Positions 35,083 through 43,164 of a stretch of DNA of 64,000 bases are shown here, one piece after another; the first letter of the stretch is position 1; each line of letters starts with the position of its first letter. The stretch is taken from contig DAOTVP010000011.1 of NCBI GenBank assembly GCA_034436155.1, positions 1 to 64,000 of the forward strand, in the 5' to 3' direction. Position numbers and translations under genes: made by a program. Source of the stretch: GCA-2794515 sp034436155. GTDB lineage: Bacteria > Chloroflexota > Anaerolineae > Aggregatilineales > Phototrophicaceae. The notes beneath the pieces are model-generated. The model did not search any database and was not told where the DNA came from. It was given only the letters and a program-made list of their open reading frames with translations.

Positions 35083-36051
35083 TTATTTCGTCCAGAAGCC
35101 TTCGCTCAGATATTTATAGGCGTTATCGGGGAACACGGTGACAATCGTGCCACTTTCGTCATTATTAGCCAGGCGTTCCGCCACTTTCAACGCGCCGACC
35201 ATCGCCGTTGCCGAACTAATCCCGACCAGATAGCCTTCTTCGCGTGCCAGACGGCGTGCCATGGCGTAAGTTTCTTCTGTGGAGATGTTCATATTTTCAT
35301 CCGCCACGCTAGGGTCATAAATACCGGGTTTGATGGCGGTGGGCATGTGTTTCAGACCCTCTAACCCATGAAACGGCGAATCGGGTTGGAGCGAAATCAC
35401 CTGAATAGCGGGGTTATAATCGTGCAAGCGCCGACCTGTGCCTGTGAGCGTGCCACTCGTGCCGAGTCCTGCGACAAAATGCGTGACTGTGCCGTGTGTT
35501 TGTAACCAAATTTCGACACCTGTGCCGTGATAATGCGCCCGCCAATTGGCGGGATTATTGTATTGGTCGGCGAAAAAATAGCCTTCGGGTTCTTTTTCGA
35601 TGAGTTCACGCACCGCCAAAATCGCGCCATCACTGCCTTCAAGCGGGTCGGTGAGGACGAGTTCCGCGCCATACGCCCGCAAAATAGCGATGCGTTCTGG
35701 GCTGGCGTTGGCGGGCAAAAATAACTTCACACGGTAGCCTTTGGATGCGCCAATCATGGCATAGGCGATGCCTGTATTGCCACTGGTGCTATCCAAAATC
35801 GTCTTGCCAGGATACAGCAGACCATCGCGTTCCGCCTCGCGGATGATATTCAGCGCGGCGCGATCTTTCACACTGCCACCCGGATTTGTCCATTCGGCTT
35901 TGGCATAAATTTTGATATTTTCGGGCAAGTGCGCCGTGATGCGGTGAAAATCGAGTAATGGCGTGTTGCCGATTTGTTTTTCAATCGAAACGCCCATGTG
36001 ATGTTGACCATGGGGCATATAGGTGTCGGTGTTACGCATTGCAGAAATCAT
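35083..36051 (-). CDS. Cysteine synthase (PLP-dependent, CysK/CysM type)
   Basis: A 322-residue fold-type II PLP enzyme that makes cysteine from an activated serine and sulfide, or a close relative such as cystathionine beta-synthase. The PLP lysine is in NPGGSVKDRAAL near residue 62 and the substrate loop is STSGNTGIAYA near 90; the phosphate loop is GLGTSGTLTGTGRRL near 195. The N-terminus is ~20 residues longer than usual, but AGGGA 9 bases before ATG 36051 supports it. A ~255-nt structured leader ending in a terminator-like hairpin stands just upstream, suggesting attenuation. Confidence 0.93.
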   Translation of the reverse strand: MISAMRNTDTYMPHGQHHMGVSIEKQIGNTPLLDFHRITAHLPENIKIYAKAEWTNPGGSVKDRAALNIIREAERDGLLYPGKTILDSTSGNTGIAYAMIGASKGYRVKLFLPANASPERIAILRAYGAELVLTDPLEGSDGAILAVRELIEKEPEGYFFADQYNNPANWRAHYHGTGVEIWLQTHGTVTHFVAGLGTSGTLTGTGRRLHDYNPAIQVISLQPDSPFHGLEGLKHMPTAIKPGIYDPSVADENMNISTEETYAMARRLAREEGYLVGISSATAMVGALKVAERLANNDESGTIVTVFPDNAYKYLSEGFWTK

Positions 36052-36089
36052 GTCTCACATCCCTTTTGTGTCTATCATCCAGTGTCCAA

Positions 36090-36345
36090 ACAAAAACCGC
36101 CAAGCAACAAAAAACAACGTGGGTATCACCATCCAAACTGACGAGGATGTTCCACGTTGTTTTTTTATAAGTCGCTTGACGGTCTTGGTTGATTTTTGTT
36201 AGCTATTCAGAAAAATCACGAAAACCGATTATTGTTTCAAGTTGAGCGTCCTATAAGCGGGGAACAAATCCTCAAGGCTTATAGGTACGACAAGAACGCA
36301 ACCAAAGCATGGCATTCTCCATACATGTGCTAAAACATCATGTGT
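36090..36345 (-). ncRNA. Structured leader RNA upstream of cysteine synthase (attenuator-like)
   Basis: Transcribed on the minus strand, three hairpins follow in order. H1 is CCTATAAGC/GCTTATAGG (36285-36250, 9 bp, 18-base loop). H2 is TGATTTTT/AAAAATCA (36218-36190). H3 is a long rod: 12 paired bases with wobbles (36182-36171 with 36108-36097), then 14 perfect pairs (AAAAAACAACGTGG, 36165-36152 with 36122-36109), then AUCC/GGAU. It is followed by TTTTTG at 36096-36091, 40 nt before the start codon. CUUAUA before the H3 rod could instead pair with UAUAAG of H1. I match it to no known family; UGGA in the rod recalls a T-box but the full motif is absent. Confidence 0.6.
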
Positions 36346-36347
36346 CT

Positions 36348-36376
36348 ACTGTACCGCGTGATGACCGTGTTGTCAA
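36348..36376 (-). promoter_or_regulatory. Promoter of the cysteine synthase leader
   Basis: On the minus strand TTGACA (36371-36376), 17 bases, TACAGT (36348-36353). This places the start of transcription near 36341 and the leader at about 290 nt. Confidence 0.6.
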
Positions 36377-36447
36377 TCACTTGGTGCAAAATTTTTATAC
36401 TGTTTTTAGAGACGCATCACCGAATACACATCTTACCGATTTAACAG

Positions 36448-36485
36448 GTCGGATATACGGGCGTACCACCCTAATCCAACCCGAC
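36448..36485. repeat. Family A repeat, divergent single copy
   Basis: GTCGGATATACGGG ... CCCTAATCC AACCCGAC keeps the GGATATAC and TAATCC hallmarks with changed outer arms. It resembles the copy at 52541. It lies in the 527-bp gap 36052-36578, which otherwise holds the leader RNA; no gene is seen there. Confidence 0.7.
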
Positions 36486-36578
36486 ACATGGGAAACTTGC
36501 GCGTTTGAAGTCGTATTTTTAGTCATAGGATGATGATAATCGGAATAAGGGATGTTCGTCAATATAGGGGTAGAAAAT

Positions 36579-37023
36579 TTATATCACCAAATTGCTCAGA
36601 ATTATGATAGGTAGCTCTTGGACACGCTTTAATTGAAAATCATTGGTCAAAAATGCGTCTGATTTTGTCTCTAATGCTGTGGCAATTTGGAGCGCATCAG
36701 GCGTTTTAAGGCGGTATTTTGCACGTAAATCGGCGGCAATACGTGCAATCGAACTATCTATTGGAATGAGTTGAAATCCTCTACTATTCTGCAAAATATC
36801 TTCATAATCTTTGATGAGTTGGTTTGCATGTTGTTGTATCGGGAGATTCAACACTTCTGTGAGTGTAATTGTCGCGCTACATGCGATGATTTGACCCATA
36901 TCAATACGTTGGAATATGTATCGCACTTTGGATAAATAATCAGGATGCTTTTCAACAAAATAAATAATCGGCGCTGTCTAATGCCAATTTAGATATTCCC
37001 TTCAAAGCATCCTTGATATTCAC
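36579..37023 (-). pseudogene. PIN-domain (VapC-like) toxin, frameshifted
   Basis: A VapC-type PIN ribonuclease split by a frameshift. GTG 37023, 3 bp after the antitoxin stop, opens a frame reading ISKLALDSA, which carries the first catalytic Asp, then runs into a stop. The other frame continues PIIYFVEKHPDYLSKVRYIF and on to TPDALQIATALETKSDAFLTNDFQLKR with the remaining acidic residues. The shift falls at AGCGCCGATT (around 36970), where a two-base loss (or one-base gain) explains it. A TAG just upstream in the second frame excludes a longer intact reading. It could be a sequencing error; otherwise the toxin is dead. Confidence 0.82.
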
Positions 37024-37026
37024 CAG

Positions 37027-37251
37027 TTAGCTATCCCATTCATCCCGCAATTGATTGACATATTCTTGTGCATCAATGCCTTGCCAAATTTCTGCCCCTA
37101 ATCCTTCTAATTCCAATAAACTCCGGTGCTTATTGGAATTTGTGATGGGTTTTGCAATAACATCCACCAACATTTTGATGAGTTTTGTTTGCTCATCCAG
37201 TGGTAATGATTGGGCTTGCTCAAAAACTTCTTGTAAAGACATCTTTGCCAA
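37027..37251 (-). CDS. Putative antitoxin of the PIN toxin
   Basis: A 74-residue protein directly upstream of the toxin remnant, 3 bp apart. It begins MAKMSLQEVFEQAQSLPLDEQ, a helical dimerisation region, and ends in YVNQLRDEWDS, the usual toxin-wrapping tail of small antitoxins. Such proteins bind the operon promoter and neutralise the PIN active site. With the toxin frameshifted it may be a relic still expressed. Confidence 0.8.
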   Translation of the reverse strand: MAKMSLQEVFEQAQSLPLDEQTKLIKMLVDVIAKPITNSNKHRSLLELEGLGAEIWQGIDAQEYVNQLRDEWDS

Positions 37252-37286
37252 CCTTTCATGTTCTTTTATGCTTATTATAGAACATC

Positions 37287-39173
37287 TTACGCGAAAATCG
37301 GCATGTCGGCGATAACTTCTGCCGCGAGATCGTATTTGCCAAAGGCGGGGATGATATACGCGCCCGCCATTAACGGACGAATAGCACGCAGTAATTCTTG
37401 GGCGATTTTCACCCCCTCTTGTGGGGCATCCTCACCCGCATCTTCCATGCGTTTCATCAACGAATCGGGAATCGAAATACCTGGGACTTCGTTATGCAAA
37501 AATTGAGCTTGGCGCAGGCTATACAAGGGCATGATACCCATCAAGACGGGCAATTTGAAATGTTCCCCAGTAATCGCCAAAAAGCGTTCTAAGAACAGGT
37601 CAATTTTATGCGGTTCAAACACGGCTTGACCAAGCGCGAAATCTGCCCCTGCTTCGATTTTCTTGACCGTGAGTTTGACCTCGTGATCTAAATCGTCAGC
37701 GAACATATTCACCGCGCATCCTACATGAAACGCGGTCGGTTTGCCGATGCTTGCGCCCGCCAAATCCACGCCATGATTCATCTTGTGCTTGATGAGTTCG
37801 ATGAGTTTGGATGGAGCAATATCAAAATTATCCATCGCTTCGGGGTAATCGCCGATTTTGGTTGGATCGCCCATCGTCACGAATAGATTACGCAAATCTA
37901 AGGCGTGCGCGGCGAGCAAATCGCCCTGAATCCGCAACACATTGCGCCCGCGTGTGGGGAAGTGTAACACCGTCTCCATCCCGACTTGATTTTGGATGAT
38001 ATGCGAGACCGCCCACGGACTCATCCGCATACGGGCGGCGGGTGTATCTGCAACATCCAAAATATCTGCCCCTGCTTCGCGCAACAAACGGGCGCTATGC
38101 ACCAATTTCTCAACGGTATAACTTTTCGGCGGTGCGATTTCAACCGTGATGGTAAAGCGATTTTCCATCAAACGGCGTGCCAATGTGGTCGGATTATCGG
38201 GTGTAATGGATTCGACCTCTTGGGTGATTTCGGTGACTTGCACGGGCAATTCGACCTTGACCGGTTTTTGGAGCGCGATGTTCATAGCGGCGATATGGGC
38301 GGGGGTTGTGCCACAACATCCGCCGATGATGCGTGCGCCAATCGCTTTGAAGGTTTGCGCGTAATCGCCAAAATAATCGGTTGTGGCGGGGTACATCACC
38401 CGTCCACTAATCAGTTGTGGAAACCCTGCATTTGGCATAGCAGACAGGATGGCGTTGGGCATGGCGTGGTGCATACTGGTGAGGATGGTCGCAATTTGGC
38501 TGGGACCCGTGCCACAATTCACGCCGATAATATCCGCGCCCGCTTTGACCAATTCGTGGGCGGCGCGGGCGGGTGAATATCCCAGAAGGGTGCGGTCATC
38601 CTGAGCGAAGGTCATCTGCGCGATGATGGGCAAATTCACCCCATCGGTCTCGCGGATGCTTTTCACCACATCAATTGCAATTAGCAATTCGTTGTGGTCG
38701 CTGAACGTCTCGAATAAAATGGCATCCACGCCTGCTTGCGACAAGGCGCGGATTTGCTCGACAAAGCCCGTGCGTAACTCGGTTGCGTTGATTTTGCCAT
38801 ACGGACGCAGGCGTAGCCCAATCGGACCGACAGATCCGACAATATACACCTTATCGGCGGGGACATTGGCGCGGATAATCGCTTGGCGCACATTTTGGAC
38901 GGCGGCGGTGTTGATTTCAACGACCTGCTCGCCAAGACCATACTCGGCTAATTTATACCGATTTGCGCCGAAGGTGTTGGTCTCGATGAGGCGCGACCCC
39001 GCCAACAGATATTCGGCGTGAATGGTCTGCACCATATCGGGCGCGGTGATATTTAGATGTTCAAAACAGGCGTTGAGCGCCACCCCTTGTTGGTGGAGTA
39101 GGGTCGCCATCGCGCCATCCGCTAACAGGGTATTACCATTTTTCAGAAATTCTAAAATGGGTTGCTTAGACAT
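37287..39173 (-). CDS. Bifunctional homocysteine S-methyltransferase / 5,10-methylenetetrahydrofolate reductase
   Basis: A 628-residue fusion. Residues 1-~300 are a zinc homocysteine methyltransferase: LADGAMATLLHQQG, ETNTFGANRYKL, and zinc cysteines in GVNCG and GGCCGTTP. Residues ~335-628 are the MTHFR barrel: TVEIAPPKSYTVEKL, FVTMGDPTKIGDYP, GADFALGQAVFEP and PVLMGIMPLYSLRQA. The protein could both make 5-methyl-THF and use a methyl donor for methionine, though the first domain lacks a cobalamin module. The gene stands alone and starts with ATG 39173. Confidence 0.95.
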   Translation of the reverse strand: MSKQPILEFLKNGNTLLADGAMATLLHQQGVALNACFEHLNITAPDMVQTIHAEYLLAGSRLIETNTFGANRYKLAEYGLGEQVVEINTAAVQNVRQAIIRANVPADKVYIVGSVGPIGLRLRPYGKINATELRTGFVEQIRALSQAGVDAILFETFSDHNELLIAIDVVKSIRETDGVNLPIIAQMTFAQDDRTLLGYSPARAAHELVKAGADIIGVNCGTGPSQIATILTSMHHAMPNAILSAMPNAGFPQLISGRVMYPATTDYFGDYAQTFKAIGARIIGGCCGTTPAHIAAMNIALQKPVKVELPVQVTEITQEVESITPDNPTTLARRLMENRFTITVEIAPPKSYTVEKLVHSARLLREAGADILDVADTPAARMRMSPWAVSHIIQNQVGMETVLHFPTRGRNVLRIQGDLLAAHALDLRNLFVTMGDPTKIGDYPEAMDNFDIAPSKLIELIKHKMNHGVDLAGASIGKPTAFHVGCAVNMFADDLDHEVKLTVKKIEAGADFALGQAVFEPHKIDLFLERFLAITGEHFKLPVLMGIMPLYSLRQAQFLHNEVPGISIPDSLMKRMEDAGEDAPQEGVKIAQELLRAIRPLMAGAYIIPAFGKYDLAAEVIADMPIFA

Positions 39174-39313
39174 TGTGCTTTCAATTCGTACTCAGATAGG
39201 ACAAGTATGGATTATTGTATATCCATAGTGGCGATTAGAATATCCTTTTTGTGCGCTATAATATAAAAATGAGGGAGGATATATTTCAACAGCAATTGCC
39301 ACACATTTTTAGC

Positions 39314-39760
39314 CTAATTCCCACTAACGCGCTCCGTCTCCATGCCGATGGATAACCCCTGAGCGCAATTCGAGACCAACGCAATCACCGTACCTTTTCC
39401 ATCTGGGGCTTCATCTAACAAATAGGTCATGCGGGCATAACCGCGATTTTTGACATTCCCCGCTTCGATGAGGCGTTTGTCGCGTGCCATATACCAAGCG
39501 CGAATGGCACTTTCGGGATCGGGTGAATAGAGTAAGCGCGTGGTGTTGCCAATTCCAAACGGGCGCATAAAGGTATAGCGGACTTCAATCAGGCGCGAAT
39601 TGGGATAATCCACCAACCATAAATCGGCTTCACTCGCACACGATGTATCCACGGCGACATAAAACATACTTCCACAGGCAAAGATGCCGACAAATATCAT
39701 AATCATCACAATAAAACACCCGCGTGTGGTATAACGACTTTCGTGTGGTGCATATTCCAT
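39314..39760 (-). CDS. Small single-pass membrane protein of unknown function
   Basis: About 148 residues. A short N-terminus (MEYAPHESRYTTRG) precedes one hydrophobic segment (~residues 15-40) and a ~105-residue outside domain with two cysteines (TSCAS and SNCAQ) that may form a disulfide. ATG 39760 is favoured, with AGGTG 6 bases upstream. I recognise no family. It diverges from the VIT-VWA protein gene, and both are exported, but a link is not shown. Confidence 0.7.
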   Translation of the reverse strand: MEYAPHESRYTTRGCFIVMIMIFVGIFACGSMFYVAVDTSCASEADLWLVDYPNSRLIEVRYTFMRPFGIGNTTRLLYSPDPESAIRAWYMARDKRLIEAGNVKNRGYARMTYLLDEAPDGKGTVIALVSNCAQGLSIGMETERVSGN

Positions 39761-39931
39761 CGTAATCACCTACTGTTTTTATAAATTATTATAAGCCTCA
39801 ATTTTTTATCCCCTAATCTAACACAAGACTATGGGCTTCTTATGGAGATAGTCTTATGACCATTGGAACTTATCTCATCCCAAATACGTTTAGAGGATAA
39901 CTGTTGTTCAAATATTGAGGAGGCTCACATC

Positions 39932-42127
39932 ATGAAACCCCGTTTACTTGTTCTTGTCGTGTGTGCTGTGCTGATGCTCAGCGCATTTCCCGCTTTCGCC
40001 CAACGTGACATCGTGCCACAACCGGGCGTATTCACCGACCCCGAATGGCTCAAAATAGATTATCAAAAAATTGATGTGAAAATTGATAACCAAATTGCCA
40101 CCACCAATATCGATATGCAATTCACCAATGAAGGTCCCGCATTGGCAGAAGGCACATTTTTGTTCCCCTTGCCACAAGGCGCGACCGTATCCGAATTGGT
40201 GATGTACATCAACGGTGTCGCTATTGAAGCGCGGGTATTGCCTGCCGATGATGCGCGAAATGTGTATAACGAAATTGTGCGTCAATATCGTGACCCCGCC
40301 TTGTTGGAATATATCGGCACAAGCGCGATTCAAGCCAACGTATTCCCGATTCCACCGGGCGAATCGCGCCGTATCGAAATCGCCTATACCCAAATTTTAG
40401 AAATTGATAACGGCTTAATCCACTATATTTTCCCCATGAACACCAATACCATCACGCCACGCCCGATTGAACAGATGAATATCCGCGTGGATGTGGTCAG
40501 TAACGACCCCATCAGCAATATTTATTCGCCGTCACACCGTGTCGCTGTGGTACGTGGTGATAACACCGATACGACATTCGTAGCCAGTTGGGAAGCCAGC
40601 AATGTGTTATCGGGCGGGGACGATTTTAGCCTGTATTATGCCATCGCCAACGATACGATTAGTGTGAATCTGTTGAGCTATCGTGAAAGTGCCAATCAAG
40701 ACGGCTTTTTCATGCTGTTGGTGCAACCGCCGTTATCCGTCCCACAAGACCAAGTGTTGCCCAAAGATGTGATTATCGTGGTAGACCAATCGGGCAGTAT
40801 GGACGGCGTGAAATGGGAACAAGCCCAACAAGCCACGCGCTACGTGTTAGAAAATTTGAATCCGCGTGACCGTTTTAATGTGGTCGTATTCAGCAGTGGC
40901 GTGCGCGTATATGCCGATGGTTTACAAGACCAATCTGAAGCGTTAGATGCCGCCAATTGGGTGGATGGATTGTTCCCCGAAGGCGGGACGAATATCGAAT
41001 TGGCGCTTTCGACCGCGCTTGAATCGGTGGATAGTGACCGCGCCAGCACCATTTTGTTCCTCACAGACGGATTAGCCACCGAAGGCATCACCTTCACGGA
41101 TGACATCCTGAAAAGTTTAGCCAGTAAAGCACGCTCTAATACCCGTATTTTCGCCTTTGGCGTGGGGGATGATGTGGATACATTGTTGCTCGATAGCATC
41201 GCCCGCGATTTTCGTGGCACAACGGCGTATGTGCGCCCATCACAACGGGTAGATGAATCGGTTGCTAGTTTGTATAACAAAATTAGTGCCCCCGTGTTGA
41301 CTGATGTGGCGTTGGATTTTGGCGGGGCGCGAGTCGAATTGATGTACCCGAATGCACTATCCGATTTATTCGCGGGTGAGCAAATTACGTTGGTCGGGCG
41401 TTATCGGGATGGTGTAGATAATTTCGCTATCACCCTGACAGGCACGGTTGGCGGTGTTCAGACCCAATATGTCTATGACGGCTTATCGCTCCGCAATAAT
41501 GCAGGTGGTGAACCGTTCATCGCACGCCTTTGGGCAACGCGGCGCATCGGTGATTTACTCAATACCATCCGTCTGAATGGCGAAAATCCTGAATTGATTG
41601 ATAGCATCGTCAGTTTGAGCGTGCGCTACGGCATTATCACCCCATACACCAGCTTCTTGATTGATGAAAATGACTTCCTCACACAAGGCGGTTTGGATAG
41701 AGCGCGTGAAGAGATGGAACAATCGGCGGTGGATTTTTCCAGCAACAACACGGGGCAACGCGCTGTAGATGATGCCGATATGATGAACAACATGAACATG
41801 GCAGAAGCGCCCGCCCCTGTGATGATGATGCCCACCCAAACCGCAGGTGTTGGCAATACGATTAGCTCGACCACTGCCCCCAACGCGCCCGTTCAGAATG
41901 CCATTACAACGGTGAACGATAAGACGTTTATCAATTTGAACGGTGTTTGGAACGATACCACTTTCCGCGCCGATACAATGGAAACCGTCAAAATCGAGTT
42001 TTTGAGTGATGCCTATTTTGACCTGTTGGTCGAGATGCCCGAACTCGCCGATTATTTCGCGCTCGGTCAAGCGGTCATCGTGGTGATTGATGACGTGGCT
42101 TATGAGGTTGTGCCATCTGAGGCGTAA
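39932..42127 (+). CDS. Secreted VIT and von Willebrand factor A domain protein
   Basis: About 731 residues. A signal peptide (MKPRLLVLVVCAVLMLSAFPAFAQ is 24 residues; cleavage after AFA) is followed by a VIT domain (~30-160: ALAEGTFLFPLPQGATVSEL, DDARNVYNEIVRQYRDPALLEY). A VWA domain comes next, with an intact metal site VVDQSGSM near residue 284 and TDGLATEG. The C-terminal region is Asn/Met-rich. ATG 39932 has GAGGAGG nine bases upstream. It probably mediates metal-dependent adhesion or complex assembly outside the cell, as in inter-alpha-trypsin-like proteins. No sortase motif is seen. A clean terminator follows. Confidence 0.92.
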   Translation: MKPRLLVLVVCAVLMLSAFPAFAQRDIVPQPGVFTDPEWLKIDYQKIDVKIDNQIATTNIDMQFTNEGPALAEGTFLFPLPQGATVSELVMYINGVAIEARVLPADDARNVYNEIVRQYRDPALLEYIGTSAIQANVFPIPPGESRRIEIAYTQILEIDNGLIHYIFPMNTNTITPRPIEQMNIRVDVVSNDPISNIYSPSHRVAVVRGDNTDTTFVASWEASNVLSGGDDFSLYYAIANDTISVNLLSYRESANQDGFFMLLVQPPLSVPQDQVLPKDVIIVVDQSGSMDGVKWEQAQQATRYVLENLNPRDRFNVVVFSSGVRVYADGLQDQSEALDAANWVDGLFPEGGTNIELALSTALESVDSDRASTILFLTDGLATEGITFTDDILKSLASKARSNTRIFAFGVGDDVDTLLLDSIARDFRGTTAYVRPSQRVDESVASLYNKISAPVLTDVALDFGGARVELMYPNALSDLFAGEQITLVGRYRDGVDNFAITLTGTVGGVQTQYVYDGLSLRNNAGGEPFIARLWATRRIGDLLNTIRLNGENPELIDSIVSLSVRYGIITPYTSFLIDENDFLTQGGLDRAREEMEQSAVDFSSNNTGQRAVDDADMMNNMNMAEAPAPVMMMPTQTAGVGNTISSTTAPNAPVQNAITTVNDKTFINLNGVWNDTTFRADTMETVKIEFLSDAYFDLLVEMPELADYFALGQAVIVVIDDVAYEVVPSEA

Positions 42128-42142
42128 TATTTCGATGATGAG

Positions 42143-42170
42143 AGACCATCCGCGAGGGTGGTCTTTTATT
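42143..42170 (+). terminator. Intrinsic terminator of the VIT-VWA gene
   Basis: AGACCATCC and GGGTGGTCT pair over nine positions (one G-U) around a GCGA tetraloop, followed by TTTTATTT, 16 bp after the stop codon. Confidence 0.9.
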
Positions 42171-42368
42171 TCATGACTCTTTAATGATTTTTGAGAGTAT
42201 TTTAACGGCTTCTTGTAGGCTATTCCTATTGCGTGTTGCCCAATCTAAGTGATGATTATCACCGTCTTTTTGATGGTCTAAATTTTGACGATTTACATGA
42301 ATTGTTACCCATTGCGCTAAAATAACACCACCAAGAGCCACAAGAGCAATAATTAATTCTCCACTCAT
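42171..42368 (-). CDS. Tiny membrane protein downstream of the restriction enzyme
   Basis: A 65-residue protein with one N-terminal helix (LIIALVALGGVILAQWVTI) and a charged tail. AAGGGA lies 9 bases before ATG 42368, and it starts 14 bp after the nuclease stop, so it is likely a real cotranscribed gene. It has no recognisable family. Its 3' end touches the VWA terminator. Confidence 0.6.
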   Translation of the reverse strand: MSGELIIALVALGGVILAQWVTIHVNRQNLDHQKDGDNHHLDWATRNRNSLQEAVKILSKIIKES

Positions 42369-42382
42369 TCGTAGTATCCCTT

Positions 42383-43069
42383 TTACTTGATTTTTTCCAT
42401 GTTATTTTTTGCCCGATAAATGCTTACTATTCCTACATCAGTATCAATATGTTCGATGGCTTTAATATAGGGAGATTGTAATTGAAATGACCAATTAGTT
42501 GTCAAAAATCCTTGTGGTGGTGGAGATTTGAGCAATTCTTCTGCGATATTGATGCGCTCGCTATCGTCTATCGGCAAGTTTCTGTCTTGTAAAAAGGCGA
42601 CTAAATCGTCTCGATTGCCATCATTTTCTAAGATTTGTCGTATTCCGCGTGTCGTTTGATAATCGCCTGTTTTGGATGCTTCTATAAATAAGGTGTGAAT
42701 GATATTCAGTGTCGCTGTTTGTCGTGTTGCATCATCTAATTTTTCATAGACAAAAATGAGGAGCGAATAGCCTAATCCCCAAATTTTTTGACGTGCTGAT
42801 TTGAATGGGCATGATGATTGAGGCTGTGTGATGCTGGTTACTTTCATATCCACTAAAATATCCGGGAAATCAATCCCACTCGCGGAACTTCCGCCCATAA
42901 ACAAATATTTTTCACTCAGATAGTGCTTAAATTTATGTTCTAAATAAGTCCCAATGGCTTTCCCATCTGTGATGCCATATAACGTTTTTTCGGTATGTCT
43001 TGATTCATCTTGTGAGAATAATTTTGCTTGTTCACATAAAATCTCTATTGTTAATTGTGGTTTAGTCAT
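42383..43069 (-). CDS. Type II restriction endonuclease-like protein, orphan
   Basis: A 228-residue protein with a PD-(D/E)xK-type core: GGSSASGIDFPDILVDMKVT supplies Asp, then D-x-K, around residues 59-78. QPQSSCPFKSARQKIWGLGY follows, a combination I associate with a family of small type II restriction nucleases. No methyltransferase is adjacent; the only one in the window lies at 13728. Either that distant enzyme protects the site, a partner lies outside the window, or this is a solitary nuclease. GC is lower than in neighbouring genes by eye, consistent with transfer. Confidence 0.75.
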   Translation of the reverse strand: MTKPQLTIEILCEQAKLFSQDESRHTEKTLYGITDGKAIGTYLEHKFKHYLSEKYLFMGGSSASGIDFPDILVDMKVTSITQPQSSCPFKSARQKIWGLGYSLLIFVYEKLDDATRQTATLNIIHTLFIEASKTGDYQTTRGIRQILENDGNRDDLVAFLQDRNLPIDDSERINIAEELLKSPPPQGFLTTNWSFQLQSPYIKAIEHIDTDVGIVSIYRAKNNMEKIK

Positions 43070-43105
43070 ATGATTGCCCTAAGCGATAAAGTTTTTGACA
43101 ATCAA

Positions 43106-43133
43106 AACAGGCAGAGCGATGATCCCCTGCCTG
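43106..43133 (-). terminator. Intrinsic terminator of the coaE fusion gene
   Basis: ACAGGCAG and CTGCCTGT form an 8-bp stem with a 12-base loop. On the minus strand TTTTGATT follows, about 32-59 bp after the coaE stop. Confidence 0.75.
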
Positions 43134-43164
43134 TGCGGTGATAAATCAGATGAGATAGCGAAAT

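Noticed and set aside
36090..36345. Assignment of the leader RNA as a T-box or 6S RNA
   Set aside because: The T-box consensus UGGNACCGCG and a specifier stem are not found, and three separate hairpins do not resemble the single rod with bubble of 6S RNA.
36309..36533. 74-codon plus-strand frame opposite the cysteine synthase leader
   Set aside because: It crosses the promoter and a family A repeat, has no ribosome site and no family likeness.
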